A DNA stretch of 64,000 nucleotides, from contig NZ_JANYGQ010000035.1 of assembly GCF_025359345.1 (NCBI RefSeq), forward strand, positions 124,001 through 188,000. Reading direction: 5' to 3'. How positions within the stretch are numbered: position 1 is the first letter of the stretch; each line of letters opens with the position of its first letter. The translations under genes and the position numbers were made by a program. The notes below the pieces were generated by a model, which made no database searches, was not told where the DNA came from, and saw only the letters and a list, made by a program, of their open reading frames with translations. Positions 18,565 through 26,257 of this stretch are shown in pieces. Source of the stretch: Mucilaginibacter sp. (GTDB taxonomy: Bacteria > Bacteroidota > Bacteroidia > Sphingobacteriales > Sphingobacteriaceae).

Positions 18565-18657
18565 AATTTTAATTTTTTTAGTGTAAGTGTATAAATTGAT
18601 TATACTATCCCCGGCCGCTTTTGGCGCCCGGGGTAAAACTAAGCAACAGCGTGTTGT

Positions 18658-19488
18658 TTATTTATTGTGTGATGCAGCAAATGTTTGAACTATGCTAAAA
18701 CCAGTTTCGTCAATAGCATAAGTAAGGTTGTCAATTTTTGATGTAAACACGTTATACATGATAATTGATAACGCTGATGTACTGATACCTAACGCGGTGT
18801 TAACCAATGCTTCAGAAATTGATGCAGAAAGTGCAGTTTGGTTAGTTGCACCGGCAGCAGCCAACTCACCGAAGGCCTTGATCATACCGAATACTGTACC
18901 TAACAAACCCGATAGTGTACCGATAGATACAAGGGTTGCTATGATAGTTAAGTTTTGCTCAAGCATCGGCATTTCCAAAGCAGTCGCTTCTTCAATGTCT
19001 TTCTGGATAGCTAATGATTTCTGGTCAACGGTCAGGTTAGGATCCGCTTCCATTTCTTTGTATTTTTTCAAACCTGATTTGATCACGTTAGCAACCGAAC
19101 CTTTTTGTTTGTCGCACTCCTGTACAGCACCATCAATGTTGCCTGCATTAAGGGCAGCAGTTACTTTACGTACAAAAGCATCAACGTTGCCGGTGCCCGA
19201 AGCTTTACCGATAACAACAAAACGCTCGATTGAGAAAACGATAACCATTAACAGGTACGACATAATTACCGGTACCAGGTTACCACCTCTGTGAATTTGT
19301 CCGAAGAAATCCGGAAGGCCTTTTTCTACGTCGCCGTCAGCATAGTGGCTAGTGTCGCCTAAAATGAATTTGAAGATCAAAATTGCAACCACGATACAAA
19401 TCGGGATAGTTAAAGTTGCAAACATGCCTGATGAACTTGAGCTTTCTTTTTTAACAGGACTAGTTGGTTTTGTTGGTGCGTTTGCCAT
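18658..19488 (-). CDS. MotA/TolQ/ExbB proton channel family protein
   Basis: 276 residues. ExbB-type channel that, with ExbD, harvests proton-motive force for TonB. An N-terminal helix at about 23-44, a helix near 75-92 (VPVIMSYLLMVIVFSIERF), a cytosolic domain, and two C-terminal helices including IATLVSIGTLSGLLGTVFGMIKAF and TALGISTSALSIIMYNVF, the conserved channel segment. It is the first gene of the exbB-exbD-exbD-tonB unit. A TATTTTTG box lies about 75 bp upstream. Confidence 0.92.
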   Translation of the reverse strand: MANAPTKPTSPVKKESSSSSGMFATLTIPICIVVAILIFKFILGDTSHYADGDVEKGLPDFFGQIHRGGNLVPVIMSYLLMVIVFSIERFVVIGKASGTGNVDAFVRKVTAALNAGNIDGAVQECDKQKGSVANVIKSGLKKYKEMEADPNLTVDQKSLAIQKDIEEATALEMPMLEQNLTIIATLVSIGTLSGLLGTVFGMIKAFGELAAAGATNQTALSASISEALVNTALGISTSALSIIMYNVFTSKIDNLTYAIDETGFSIVQTFAASHNK

Positions 19489-19490
19489 TA

Positions 19491-19524
19491 CTTTTTAGTT
19501 TTAGTTTTTAGTTTTTAGTTTATG
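19491..19524. repeat. TTTTTAG array upstream of exbB
   Basis: Three to four TTTTTAG-type units of 7 nt (one of 6) directly before the exbB start codon, in its leader. Confidence 0.55.
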
Positions 19525-19563
19525 AATATAAGTTTGTTAAATGCAACATTGTAAAGTGAATAA

Positions 19564-19571
19564 CAAAAATA
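19564..19571 (-). promoter_or_regulatory. Candidate -7 box for the exbB-tonB cluster
   Basis: TATTTTTG on the minus strand matches TAnnTTTG. The predicted leader is about 70 nt and contains the TTTTTAG array. The rest of the 376-bp gap to the PEPCK gene is AT-rich and otherwise holds only the inverted arrays near 19771-19847. Confidence 0.4.
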
Positions 19572-19770
19572 GAATTTAAATGAAATAAAAAAATATTTTA
19601 TGCTATTCTTTAACAAAATTTAATTTATGCTTTACCTGTTATGAATAATCGGTTGATACATAACGGCAAAAATTAAAAATTGTGTTTTGAACAAATAATA
19701 TTCTGCAATAAAACCCATTTTTTTTAATAATAGCAAACAATAATGTATAAAAATTATGTTACCGGGCATT

Positions 19771-19847
19771 AAGTCCTAAATTCTTAGTTCAAAAGCCTAA
19801 AGTCGGCCCGGCATTATTTTACGGCAGACTTTAGGCTTTAGACTCAC
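19771..19847. repeat. Inverted pair of 7-nt-phased arrays downstream of the PEPCK gene
   Basis: Left array (19771-19804) has units such as AAGTCCT and AAAGCCT. Right array (19827-19847) has GACTTTA, GGCTTTA and GACTCAC. A perfect 13-bp inverted repeat, AAAGCCTAAAGTC at 19792-19804 and its complement at 19827-19839, forms a strong hairpin with a 22-nt loop. It may help end PEPCK transcription, although no long T-tract follows. Confidence 0.75.
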
Positions 19848-19864
19848 ATTGCCAATAAATTAGC

Positions 19865-21469
19865 TCAGGTTGTAACAACCACATTCGGCGCGGCGCTAAT
19901 TATTGCGGAATTACAATACGGGGCGTATTGCTCAAAATTCTTTATGAATAATATAGCCAGGTCATTTGCCTTTTCATCGTAAGCATCGCGGTTGGCCCAG
20001 GTGTTACGCGGATCGAGCAGGTTATCAGGCACATCGGGGCAATGAAGCGGCATTTGCAAGTTAAAAACCGGATGCTCCGCATACTTTACATTATCCAGCC
20101 CACCATTTAAGGCAGCCGATATCATGGCACGGGTATATTTAAGTTGCATCCGCTTGCCAACGCCATAGGCGCCGCCTGTCCAGCCGGTATTTATCAGCCA
20201 TACTTTAACGTTGTGCTTTTTTATTTTGGCGCCCAGCAGTTCGGCGTAGGTTACAGGGTTCAATGGCAAAAAAGCTTCACCAAAGCAGGCCGAAAAGGTT
20301 GCCTTTGGCTCGGTTACCCCTGCTTCGGTACCGGCAACTTTAGCCGTATAGCCCGAAATAAAGTGGTACATCGCCTGTTCCGGAGTTAACCGCGATACCG
20401 GGGGCAATATGCCAAACGCATCCGCAGTTAAAAAGAAAATATTTTTTGGCGCATCCGCTATTGATGGAGTAACCGCGTTGCATATATTATGTATGGGATA
20501 TGCCACCCGGGTGTTTTCAGTTTTGTCGATATTCGAAAAATCAACCGTGCGCGTACCTTTTACAAAATTTATATTCTCGAGCAGTGCGCCAAACTTTATG
20601 GCATTAAATATTTGCGGCTCCTTCTCGGCGGTAAGGTCAACGCATTTGGCGTAGCAGCCCCCTTCAAAGTTAAAAACGGTGTAATCGCTCCAGCCGTGTT
20701 CATCATCACCTATTAAATTACGTTCAGGGTCGGCCGAGAGGGTGGTTTTACCGGTGCCTGATAGCCCGAAAAATATAGCAGTATCACCCTTCGCGCCCGT
20801 ATTTGCCGAGCAATGCATCGACAGCACTTTTTTGTCGTGCGGCAAAATAAAGTTCAGCACCGAAAAAATGCCTTTCTTAATCTCGCCGGTATAGCCCGAG
20901 CCACCTATCAGTATCATTTTTTTAGTGAAGTTGATGATAGAGAAATTGTGCTGCCGGGTCCCGTCAGCTTCCGGATCGGCTTTAAAGCCAGGAGCCGCAA
21001 TTATTGTCCACTCGGGCATAAACCCGGTGTCAATAACTTCGGGGCGTAAAAACAGGTGGTGTACAAACAGGCTCTGGTAGGCCGTTTCGGTAACTACACG
21101 AATGTCCATACGGTATTTCTCGTTGGCGCAGGCGCTACTGTCGCGCACAAAAATGTCTTTATCTGCAAGATAATCGGTTACCCTTTGCAGCAGTGCATCA
21201 AACCGGGCAGCATCAAATTTAAGGTTTACCTTTCCCCACCAAACGCTGTTGCGGGTAATATCATCATCCACGATGAAACGATCCTTAGGCGAGCGCCCGG
21301 TAAATTCACCGGTATCAACGACCAGGGCGCCGGTGTCGGCCAAAACGCCCTCATTTCTTTGTAAAGCCGCCTCAACAAGTTCGGCAGGCGTTAACTGGTA
21401 AAAAACATTCCTAGCCCGATTAAGCTGCAGGTAGCTCAAATCAGGTAAATTGGCAGCACTTATTCTCAT
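19865..21469 (-). CDS. pckA: Phosphoenolpyruvate carboxykinase (ATP)
   Basis: Converts oxaloacetate and ATP to phosphoenolpyruvate, the first committed step of gluconeogenesis. From the ATG at 21469 the protein has 534 residues, the usual length. An in-frame ATG 17 codons upstream is possible but overlaps a promoter-like box at 21493-21500. Signatures: GEFTGRSPKDRFIV, the kinase-1a loop GLSGTGKTTLSADP, metal/ATP residues in LIGDDEHGW, and FSACFGEAFLPL. It stands alone, with repeats on both sides. Confidence 0.96.
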   Translation of the reverse strand: MRISAANLPDLSYLQLNRARNVFYQLTPAELVEAALQRNEGVLADTGALVVDTGEFTGRSPKDRFIVDDDITRNSVWWGKVNLKFDAARFDALLQRVTDYLADKDIFVRDSSACANEKYRMDIRVVTETAYQSLFVHHLFLRPEVIDTGFMPEWTIIAAPGFKADPEADGTRQHNFSIINFTKKMILIGGSGYTGEIKKGIFSVLNFILPHDKKVLSMHCSANTGAKGDTAIFFGLSGTGKTTLSADPERNLIGDDEHGWSDYTVFNFEGGCYAKCVDLTAEKEPQIFNAIKFGALLENINFVKGTRTVDFSNIDKTENTRVAYPIHNICNAVTPSIADAPKNIFFLTADAFGILPPVSRLTPEQAMYHFISGYTAKVAGTEAGVTEPKATFSACFGEAFLPLNPVTYAELLGAKIKKHNVKVWLINTGWTGGAYGVGKRMQLKYTRAMISAALNGGLDNVKYAEHPVFNLQMPLHCPDVPDNLLDPRNTWANRDAYDEKANDLAILFIKNFEQYAPYCNSAIISAAPNVVVTT

Positions 21470-21492
21470 TAAAAGTGTAAAATTGGTTTGTG

Positions 21493-21500
21493 CAAAATTA
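21493..21500 (-). promoter_or_regulatory. Candidate -7 box for pckA
   Basis: TAATTTTG on the minus strand, 23 bp before the preferred pckA start, fits TAnnTTTG. Confidence 0.4.
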
Positions 21501-21675
21501 CCGGTTTTACCAGCTAACAAGCAAGAAAATATGAGTATTTATTTACATAATGTATATTTTACACAATTCATAAAATACTCATTATCAAATATTTGATTAT
21601 AAATTATATTTTCAATTCAATACACTAAGTGTAGAATTTACAGGGCTGGATTTTGGAATTTTTGGACGTTTTTTT

Positions 21676-21850
21676 GGCACAGGCCTGCGACCTGTGCTGA
21701 TGAATTTCGCCCCGTTGGGGCTTTTTAGATTTTCTTTCATGCAAAATCCAGGATAGCAAGATATTATCAAATCTACAAAGACTAAAATTGAAGACAAGTC
21801 TCTCAGCCCCAAAGGGGCGCCCTTCGCCAGCACAGGTCGCAGGCCTGTGC
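21676..21850. repeat. REP-like inverted pair 1 (3' side of the transposase gene)
   Basis: Two copies of a roughly 48-nt unit in convergent orientation, 21676-21725 (+) and 21803-21850 (-), with about 77 bp between them. Each unit holds two small palindromes: GCACAGG-CCTGCGA-CCTGTGC, and a GC hairpin of the GCCCC/GGGGC type. The right unit ends 20 bp from the transposase stop codon. Confidence 0.8.
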
Positions 21851-21869
21851 GAAACGGCAGATAACGCCA

Positions 21870-22322
21870 TCAATCCCACACGTACCGTTCGTCATATTCT
21901 GCCGCATGGTCGTTAAGCATTTTCCGATATTCATCCTGAAAAAGAATACCATTGTGATGCGCATGCTGATTAGAAATATAACTGATAACCGAATCAACAT
22001 CATTTGGACTAACCGAAAACCCACCGTAACCGTTTTGCCAATAAAAGTTCGCCAGTGATTGATCGCGGTTTTTCATCCACCCAGACGATGATGTCTTTAC
22101 TTTTTCAGCAAGCGTCATGAGTGCTATTTTCCGGGATAGCATACACAGGATGTGAACATGGTCGGTATATCCACCAATTTTTATTGGTAAACACTCGTGC
22201 TTTTGACAAAGCATGGCTAAGTAATTATGCAACTCGTCTTCATATGGTTGATGAATTAGCGATTCACGGTTTTTTGTACTGAACACGATATGCATATAGT
22301 TTTTTACGAGGGATTGTGGCAT
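21870..22322 (-). CDS. REP-associated tyrosine transposase (RAYT), IS200-like family
   Basis: 150-residue single-domain Y1 transposase. The HUH metal-binding motif is HVH at residues 55-57 (GGYTDHVHILCML) and the catalytic tyrosine is probably Tyr115 in SVISYISNQHAHH. The family makes single-strand cuts at hairpins; RAYTs are normally single-copy and linked to REP palindromes. That fits here: inverted pairs of a REP-like unit flank the gene on both sides (21676-21850 and 22410-22588), with no IS200-type ends otherwise. The frame is intact, so it may be active. An IS200 insertion with degenerate ends is the alternative. Confidence 0.85.
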   Translation of the reverse strand: MPQSLVKNYMHIVFSTKNRESLIHQPYEDELHNYLAMLCQKHECLPIKIGGYTDHVHILCMLSRKIALMTLAEKVKTSSSGWMKNRDQSLANFYWQNGYGGFSVSPNDVDSVISYISNQHAHHNGILFQDEYRKMLNDHAAEYDERYVWD

Positions 22323-22409
22323 GGCAATGTGTTGAGATTGGCGATATGATAATTAGTGTAGCTAATTTAATCTTTAACTATTACAATTACACAGGTTATT
22401 CGCTTGTTT

Positions 22410-22588
22410 GGCACAGGCCTGCGACCTGCGCTGATGGATTTCTCCCCGTTGGGGCTTTGGAAAGTATTCTTCTATTTCAAAATGATGCATTACCCTTTTA
22501 AATATAAGTTGGTGTCCGAAATTTGTTAGAAAGATAAATCCGCCAGCCCCAACGGGCGGCATCCGTCAGCGCAGGTCGCAGGCCTACG
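22410..22588. repeat. REP-like inverted pair 2 (5' side of the transposase gene)
   Basis: Same unit as pair 1: 22410-22459 (+) and 22543-22588 (-), about 83 bp apart. The palindrome here reads GCRCAGG-CCTGCGA-CCTGCGC and the GC hairpin is GCCCC-gtt-GGGGC. The spacer shares no obvious similarity with the spacer of pair 1, so the units, not the whole block, are what is repeated. The remaining bases of the 375-bp gap to the SUI1 gene show nothing recognisable. Confidence 0.8.
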
Positions 22589-22697
22589 GTATAAGCGGCC
22601 TTTTTTCGCGATTTGAAGGAAAGGTATTTACCGGAACCCATCAACCGTAATGTCCGCAGGAACAGGGTGTATGCAATACGCCCCTACGCGAAAAAAA

Positions 22698-23033
22698 TTA
22701 TCCGCCGGCTTTTTTCGCTTTAAATCCATCTGCAGTAAGCATGGTCAAAATCTTATCCCTGAAATCGCCCTGTATTAGTATCTCCCCATCCTTTACTGAG
22801 CCGCCCACGCCGCATTTCGATTTCAACTTTTTGCCGATGGCTTCCAAATCTGCATCGGGGCCAACAAAGCCTGTTACCCGGGTAACCAGTTTGCCGCCGC
22901 CTTTGCGGTCGAGGTATATTTTAAGATTTTGCTGTTGCGGCGGTAACGCCTGTGCTGATTCGCCCCCCTCCTGCTGATATTGAAAATCAGGATCGGTGGA
23001 GTACATTATGCCGGTAAATTTATGTTTTGCCAT
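22698..23033 (-). CDS. SUI1/eIF1-like translation initiation factor (YciH family)
   Basis: 111 residues. The C-terminal two thirds form the SUI1 fold: LKIYLDRKGGGKLVTRVTGF, then DLEAIGKKLKSKCGVGGSVKDGEILIQGD, the most conserved segment of eIF1/YciH proteins. The N-terminal roughly 35 residues are polar and Gln-rich and variable in the family. The bacterial homologue is thought to affect start-codon fidelity; the exact role here is unknown. It is transcribed in the same direction as the lipid kinase upstream, 86 bp away. Confidence 0.88.
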   Translation of the reverse strand: MAKHKFTGIMYSTDPDFQYQQEGGESAQALPPQQQNLKIYLDRKGGGKLVTRVTGFVGPDADLEAIGKKLKSKCGVGGSVKDGEILIQGDFRDKILTMLTADGFKAKKAGG

Positions 23034-23040
23034 TTTTTGA

Positions 23041-23124
23041 GTCTTGAGTCTTGAGTCAGAATTTGCAAATTTAGAATTTTCCCAAAAATGACTTAAGACT
23101 TTCTGCTCAAGACTTAAGACTATT
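23041..23124. repeat. Inverted 7-nt-phased arrays between the lipid kinase and SUI1 genes
   Basis: Left units GTCTTGA, GTCTTGA (23041-23054) and right units GACTTAA, GACTTTC and further (23090-23124). GTCTTGAGTCTTGAG pairs with the stretch at 23106-23120 over 15 bp with one mismatch. The right array covers the kinase stop codon at 23120-23122 and the left one ends 8 bp from the SUI1 start. Confidence 0.75.
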
Positions 23125-24004
23125 TAAAAGAAGCCCCCACAATCACCTTCAGCGAATGCGGCACCAATACAATTTCAGCGTCAATACCGGCCATTTGTGG
23201 TTCGCCATCAAGGTGTAACGGGCCCGGCTCGCTGCGTTTTACCAATATACGCTGGCCCTTTATTATTTCCACATATTTTGTTTTATCGGTGGTTTTGCGC
23301 ATCATGCGTATGCCCATTTCAAAAAAGCGCCACAGCGGGAATGGTTTTATTACGCAAATATCCAGTAAACCATCCTGCACCGACGCCGTGGGCGATATGT
23401 GCGCGTCATTGCCATATTGCGACGAATTGGCAAAGCTTAGCATAAATGCCTCGCGCTCGTAATCCTTGCCGTCAATGTTGATGTTGTATATCTGGGCTTT
23501 ATAGCTAATGACTTCCTTTATCGAGGATTTGATATAAGTGATAAACCCGCGCTTTTTGTTATGCGAAAACACCTCGCTGATATGTGCGTCAAAACCCATG
23601 CCCGCCATATTAAAAAATGGCTGTCCATTTACCCGGCCCGAATCCATTGTTATCCATTTGCCGGTGCTCAGCGTCTCAATGGCTTTGGCGGTGTCCATCG
23701 GGATACCCAAAAAACGGGCAAGGCCGTTGCCTGAACCAAAAGGCACTATGCCCAATGTAGTGTCGCTCCCTACAATTGCCGACGCCACCTCGTTTACCGT
23801 ACCATCGCCGCCAACGGCCACTACCATTTCAAACTTGCCCGCGGCTTCGTGTGCTATTTGTTTGGCATGCGCCACACCATCGGTAAAAACAATTACTGGT
23901 TTAACCAGGCTTTTATCCAGGTGTTTGTCGATGAGTTCCGGAACGCCGTCCTTTTTCTTCCCGCCAGATATTGGGTTTATAATAAATAACGCTTTCCGTT
24001 CCAA
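23120..24004 (-). CDS. Diacylglycerol/lipid kinase family protein (YegS/BmrU-like)
   Basis: 294 residues, the usual length. The nucleotide-binding motif GGDGTVNEVASAIVG is near residue 64 and the follow-on LGIVPFGSGNGLARFLGIP is intact. The N-terminus FIINPISGGKKK is the phosphate-binding entry of the DAGK fold. The family phosphorylates diacylglycerol, sphingoid bases or related lipids; the substrate here cannot be told. It is divergent from metK, with a TACTTTTG box 20 bp before the start. Confidence 0.88.
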   Translation of the reverse strand: MERKALFIINPISGGKKKDGVPELIDKHLDKSLVKPVIVFTDGVAHAKQIAHEAAGKFEMVVAVGGDGTVNEVASAIVGSDTTLGIVPFGSGNGLARFLGIPMDTAKAIETLSTGKWITMDSGRVNGQPFFNMAGMGFDAHISEVFSHNKKRGFITYIKSSIKEVISYKAQIYNINIDGKDYEREAFMLSFANSSQYGNDAHISPTASVQDGLLDICVIKPFPLWRFFEMGIRMMRKTTDKTKYVEIIKGQRILVKRSEPGPLHLDGEPQMAGIDAEIVLVPHSLKVIVGASFK

Positions 24005-24023
24005 ATAAATATGATTATTGCGG

Positions 24024-24031
24024 CAAAAGTA
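24024..24031 (-). promoter_or_regulatory. Candidate -7 box for the lipid kinase
   Basis: TACTTTTG on the minus strand fits TAnnTTTG and predicts a leader of about 14 nt. Confidence 0.4.
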
Positions 24032-24077
24032 AATGTATTTTCGGCTTTGTAAAAATTGTTTTAATTTCGCACCCGGA

Positions 24078-24175
24078 AAGTGGACTGATTTAATTGCTTG
24101 TCCCTGTCAATCGTTCATTCTGAACGGCGGGGCCTACCGGATTGCAACCACGTAAAAAAGCGCTAATACCATGCT
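24078..24175 (+). ncRNA. Probable SAM-II-type riboswitch (long-loop form) in the metK leader
   Basis: P1 is GTGG (24080-24083) with CCAC (24148-24151). Conserved-looking loop sequences are CTGATTTAATTGC on the 5' side and GATTGCAACCACG, A-rich TAAAAAAG, then GCTAAT on the 3' side, the pattern I associate with SAM-II aptamers. GCTT (24096-24099) with AAGC (24158-24161) is a possible pseudoknot helix. The loop is extended by an extra hairpin, CGTTC/GAACG at 24112-24126, flanked by CCC and GGGG, as in the Bacteroidota long-loop variant. The position, about 100 bp before metK (SAM synthetase), fits feedback by SAM. No alignment was run. Confidence 0.7.
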
Positions 24176-24216
24176 TCTTTTTACTTCAATCCTTTAAATC
24201 TTTTTATTTCGAACCG

Positions 24217-24246
24217 AATGTAGAGATGCAATACTTTGTGTCTCAG
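24217..24246. repeat. Palindromic GTAGAGAYGCAA-type repeat in the metK leader
   Basis: GAGATGCAA, a short loop, then TTTGTGTCTC form an imperfect hairpin in the RNA (G-U pairs). A relative lies at 42405-42433. It separates the riboswitch from the metK start and might influence how the riboswitch acts. Confidence 0.5.
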
Positions 24247-24276
24247 GATAATATTAATTGATACATAAAAAACAAA

Positions 24277-25527
24277 ATGTCATATTTATTTACATCAGAG
24301 TCCGTATCAGAAGGACACCCGGATAAAGTTGCCGACCAGATATCGGATGCTTTGATTGACCATTTTCTAGCGTTCGACCCCGACTCAAAGGTGGCATGCG
24401 AAACTTTAGTTACTACCGGCCAGGTTTTTTTAGCCGGCGAGGTAAAATCAAAAGCCTATCTTGATGTACAAAAAATCGCCCGCGAGGTAATCAACAAAAT
24501 TGGCTATACCAAAGGCGAGTACATGTTTGATGGCAGCTCGTGCGGTGTGCTTTCGGCTATCCATGAGCAATCGCCGGATATTAACCAGGGTGTTGACCGT
24601 ACTGCCAAAGAAGAGCAGGGCGCCGGCGACCAGGGCATGATGTTTGGCTACGCCACCAAAGAGACTGATAACTACATGCCTTTGGCGTTGGATATTGCCC
24701 ATGCTTTGTTAATTGAGCTTGCCGCTATCCGCCGCGAAAATACCGACATCAAATATTTACGCCCTGACGCAAAATCGCAGGTAACGCTGGAGTATGATGA
24801 CAATAACCAGCCCATCCGCATTGATGCTATCGTTATTTCAACGCAGCACGATGATTTCGACGAAGAGAAAGCTATGCTTGAAAAAATCAGCAGCGATATC
24901 ATCAGCATCCTTATCCCGCGCGTTAAGGCCAAATATGAAAAATACGCCCACTTTTTTGGTGACGGCATTAAATACCACATTAACCCTACCGGCAAGTTTG
25001 TAATCGGCGGTCCGCATGGCGATACCGGCTTAACCGGCCGTAAAATCATTGTGGATACCTACGGTGGCAAAGGTGCACACGGTGGTGGTGCATTTTCAGG
25101 TAAAGATCCTTCAAAAGTCGACCGTTCTGCAGCTTACGCAACCCGCCACATTGCCAAAAACCTGGTAGCAGCCGGCGTTGCCGACGAAGTGCTGGTACAG
25201 GTATCATACGCAATCGGTGTTGCCCAGCCAATGGGTATTTACGTAAACACTTACGGCACCGGCAAAGTTGGCCTGCACGATGGCGAAATTGCTAAAAAGG
25301 TAGAAGCCATTTTTAATATGACCCCTTACGCAATCGAGACCCGTTTCAAACTGCGTAACCCCATATACAGCGAAACCGCTGCGTACGGCCACTTCGGTCG
25401 CCCTAACGAAATAGTAACCAAATCATTCATAGGCCACGACGGCAAAGAGATCAAACGCGAAGTAGAGCTGTTTACCTGGGAGAAATTGGATTATGTGGAT
25501 AAGGTGAAAGCTGCGTTTGGGTTGTAA
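24277..25527 (+). CDS. metK: S-adenosylmethionine synthetase
   Basis: Makes S-adenosylmethionine from methionine and ATP. 416 residues, slightly longer than E. coli MetK (384). Signatures: ESVSEGHPDKVADQISDA at the N-terminus (catalytic His), GAGDQGMMFGYA near residue 115, and GGGAFSGKDPSKVDRSAAY near residue 268. A probable SAM riboswitch lies in its leader and a strong terminator follows 24 bp after the stop, so it is monocistronic. Confidence 0.98.
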   Translation: MSYLFTSESVSEGHPDKVADQISDALIDHFLAFDPDSKVACETLVTTGQVFLAGEVKSKAYLDVQKIAREVINKIGYTKGEYMFDGSSCGVLSAIHEQSPDINQGVDRTAKEEQGAGDQGMMFGYATKETDNYMPLALDIAHALLIELAAIRRENTDIKYLRPDAKSQVTLEYDDNNQPIRIDAIVISTQHDDFDEEKAMLEKISSDIISILIPRVKAKYEKYAHFFGDGIKYHINPTGKFVIGGPHGDTGLTGRKIIVDTYGGKGAHGGGAFSGKDPSKVDRSAAYATRHIAKNLVAAGVADEVLVQVSYAIGVAQPMGIYVNTYGTGKVGLHDGEIAKKVEAIFNMTPYAIETRFKLRNPIYSETAAYGHFGRPNEIVTKSFIGHDGKEIKREVELFTWEKLDYVDKVKAAFGL

Positions 25528-25551
25528 GGTTTTCGATTTGAAAATTTGATG

Positions 25552-25599
25552 ATGTGCTGATTTGAAGATTAAGTCTTCGGATCAGCACATTTTTATTTT
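25552..25599 (+). terminator. metK terminator
   Basis: A 10-bp perfect stem, ATGTGCTGAT (25552-25561) with ATCAGCACAT (25581-25590), encloses a second 5-bp stem GAAGA/TCTTC and is followed by TTTTATTTT. Strong rho-independent form. Confidence 0.88.
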
Positions 25600-25655
25600 C
25601 GGGATTGTCGTCATAAAGCTTCTGTCTTAATTCGTGGTTTTTTTGTAATAATCAC

Positions 25656-25698
25656 AAAAAGTGCTGACACTAATTTGTCAGTACTTTTTGCATTTTTT
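25656..25698. terminator. Second, bidirectional hairpin downstream of metK
   Basis: AAAAAGTGCTGACA (25656-25669) pairs with TGTCAGTACTTTTT (25676-25689) over 14 bp with one mismatch and a 6-nt loop. A-runs and T-runs on both sides make it usable on both strands. Confidence 0.7.
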
Positions 25699-25789
25699 AT
25701 GGTAGTAAACAGGGTAAAAAGTGAATTATTAATGCAGAAACATGGTTTTTAGCAACCCGTGGCGACTATTTACTGTTCCAACCTGTTCC

Positions 25790-25817
25790 TTATGTTCCAC
25801 TGTGAACAGGAACATAA
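25790..25817. repeat. 9-bp inverted repeat with GTTCC words
   Basis: TTATGTTCC (25790-25798) and GGAACATAA (25809-25817) are perfect complements, and two more TGTTCC words precede them from 25774. It looks like a possible operator or a remnant. No regulator is nearby. Confidence 0.4.
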
Positions 25818-25888
25818 AACTATAGTATGATTCTGGTATAAGTTTACACTTCGGCATTTAGGGGAGGAGCTTAAATTTCCATAAATAA

Positions 25889-26197
25889 ATCTGCCCGGAG
25901 CCCCTGCGGAAACGGGAAAACATCTGCAACTTTCCTTCAACCATTAAAAACAGCACCCCATTTATTGATAACGATCGCAAAGAGCTAGAAGTTACCCTTA
26001 AAGACGGCAAAAAAGCTAAAATGAACATCACCCCCGGCACAGGCACCTGGACGGGCTACACCACCTTTAAAAACGGTATAGTGATGGCTGATGAGCTTTT
26101 GGTTACCCGCCCGGTTACCTTAACAACCGACAGCCTGCACTTTACCGCCAGCGAGCGCGAATATATTTTGCTGAATGCTATGCCGGAGGAGAAATAA
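25889..26197 (+). pseudogene. Decayed 3' coding fragment, start lost
   Basis: The frame is open for 102 codons from just after a TAA at 25886 to a TAA at 26195. It has protein-like composition but no ATG near its beginning; the first in-frame ATG is at 26021. The translation contains FIDNDRKELEVTLKDGKKAKMN and TGTWTGYTTFKNG, reading like the beta-rich C-terminus of a secreted or sugar-active protein. The 5' part is absent; the sequence before it is AT-rich noncoding. I read it as the tail of a deleted gene. The family is not recognised. Confidence 0.5.
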
Positions 26198-26257
26198 TTG
26201 CGCCTCGGAATAGCTGATTTTACTATCTCCGCAGTGCAATCTGTGGAGATAGTGAGA

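Noticed and set aside
18728..19294. 188-codon frame opposite exbB
   Set aside because: Antisense shadow of a conserved gene; composition is Ala/Ser/Thr-rich without any recognisable domain.
21612..21879. Minus-strand ORFs of 73-84 codons running through REP-like pair 1
   Set aside because: Their sequence is the translation of the palindromic units (repeated RRPAT-like words) and not a protein.
21870..22322. Ordinary IS200/IS605 insertion with a TnpB partner
   Set aside because: No TnpB-like ORF is present and the flanking units occur as inverted pairs on both sides, which fits a RAYT better.
25790..25817. Operator for a regulator of the downstream gene
   Set aside because: The nearest downstream plus-strand coding piece is a remnant and no regulator gene is nearby, so the inverted repeat is listed only as a repeat.
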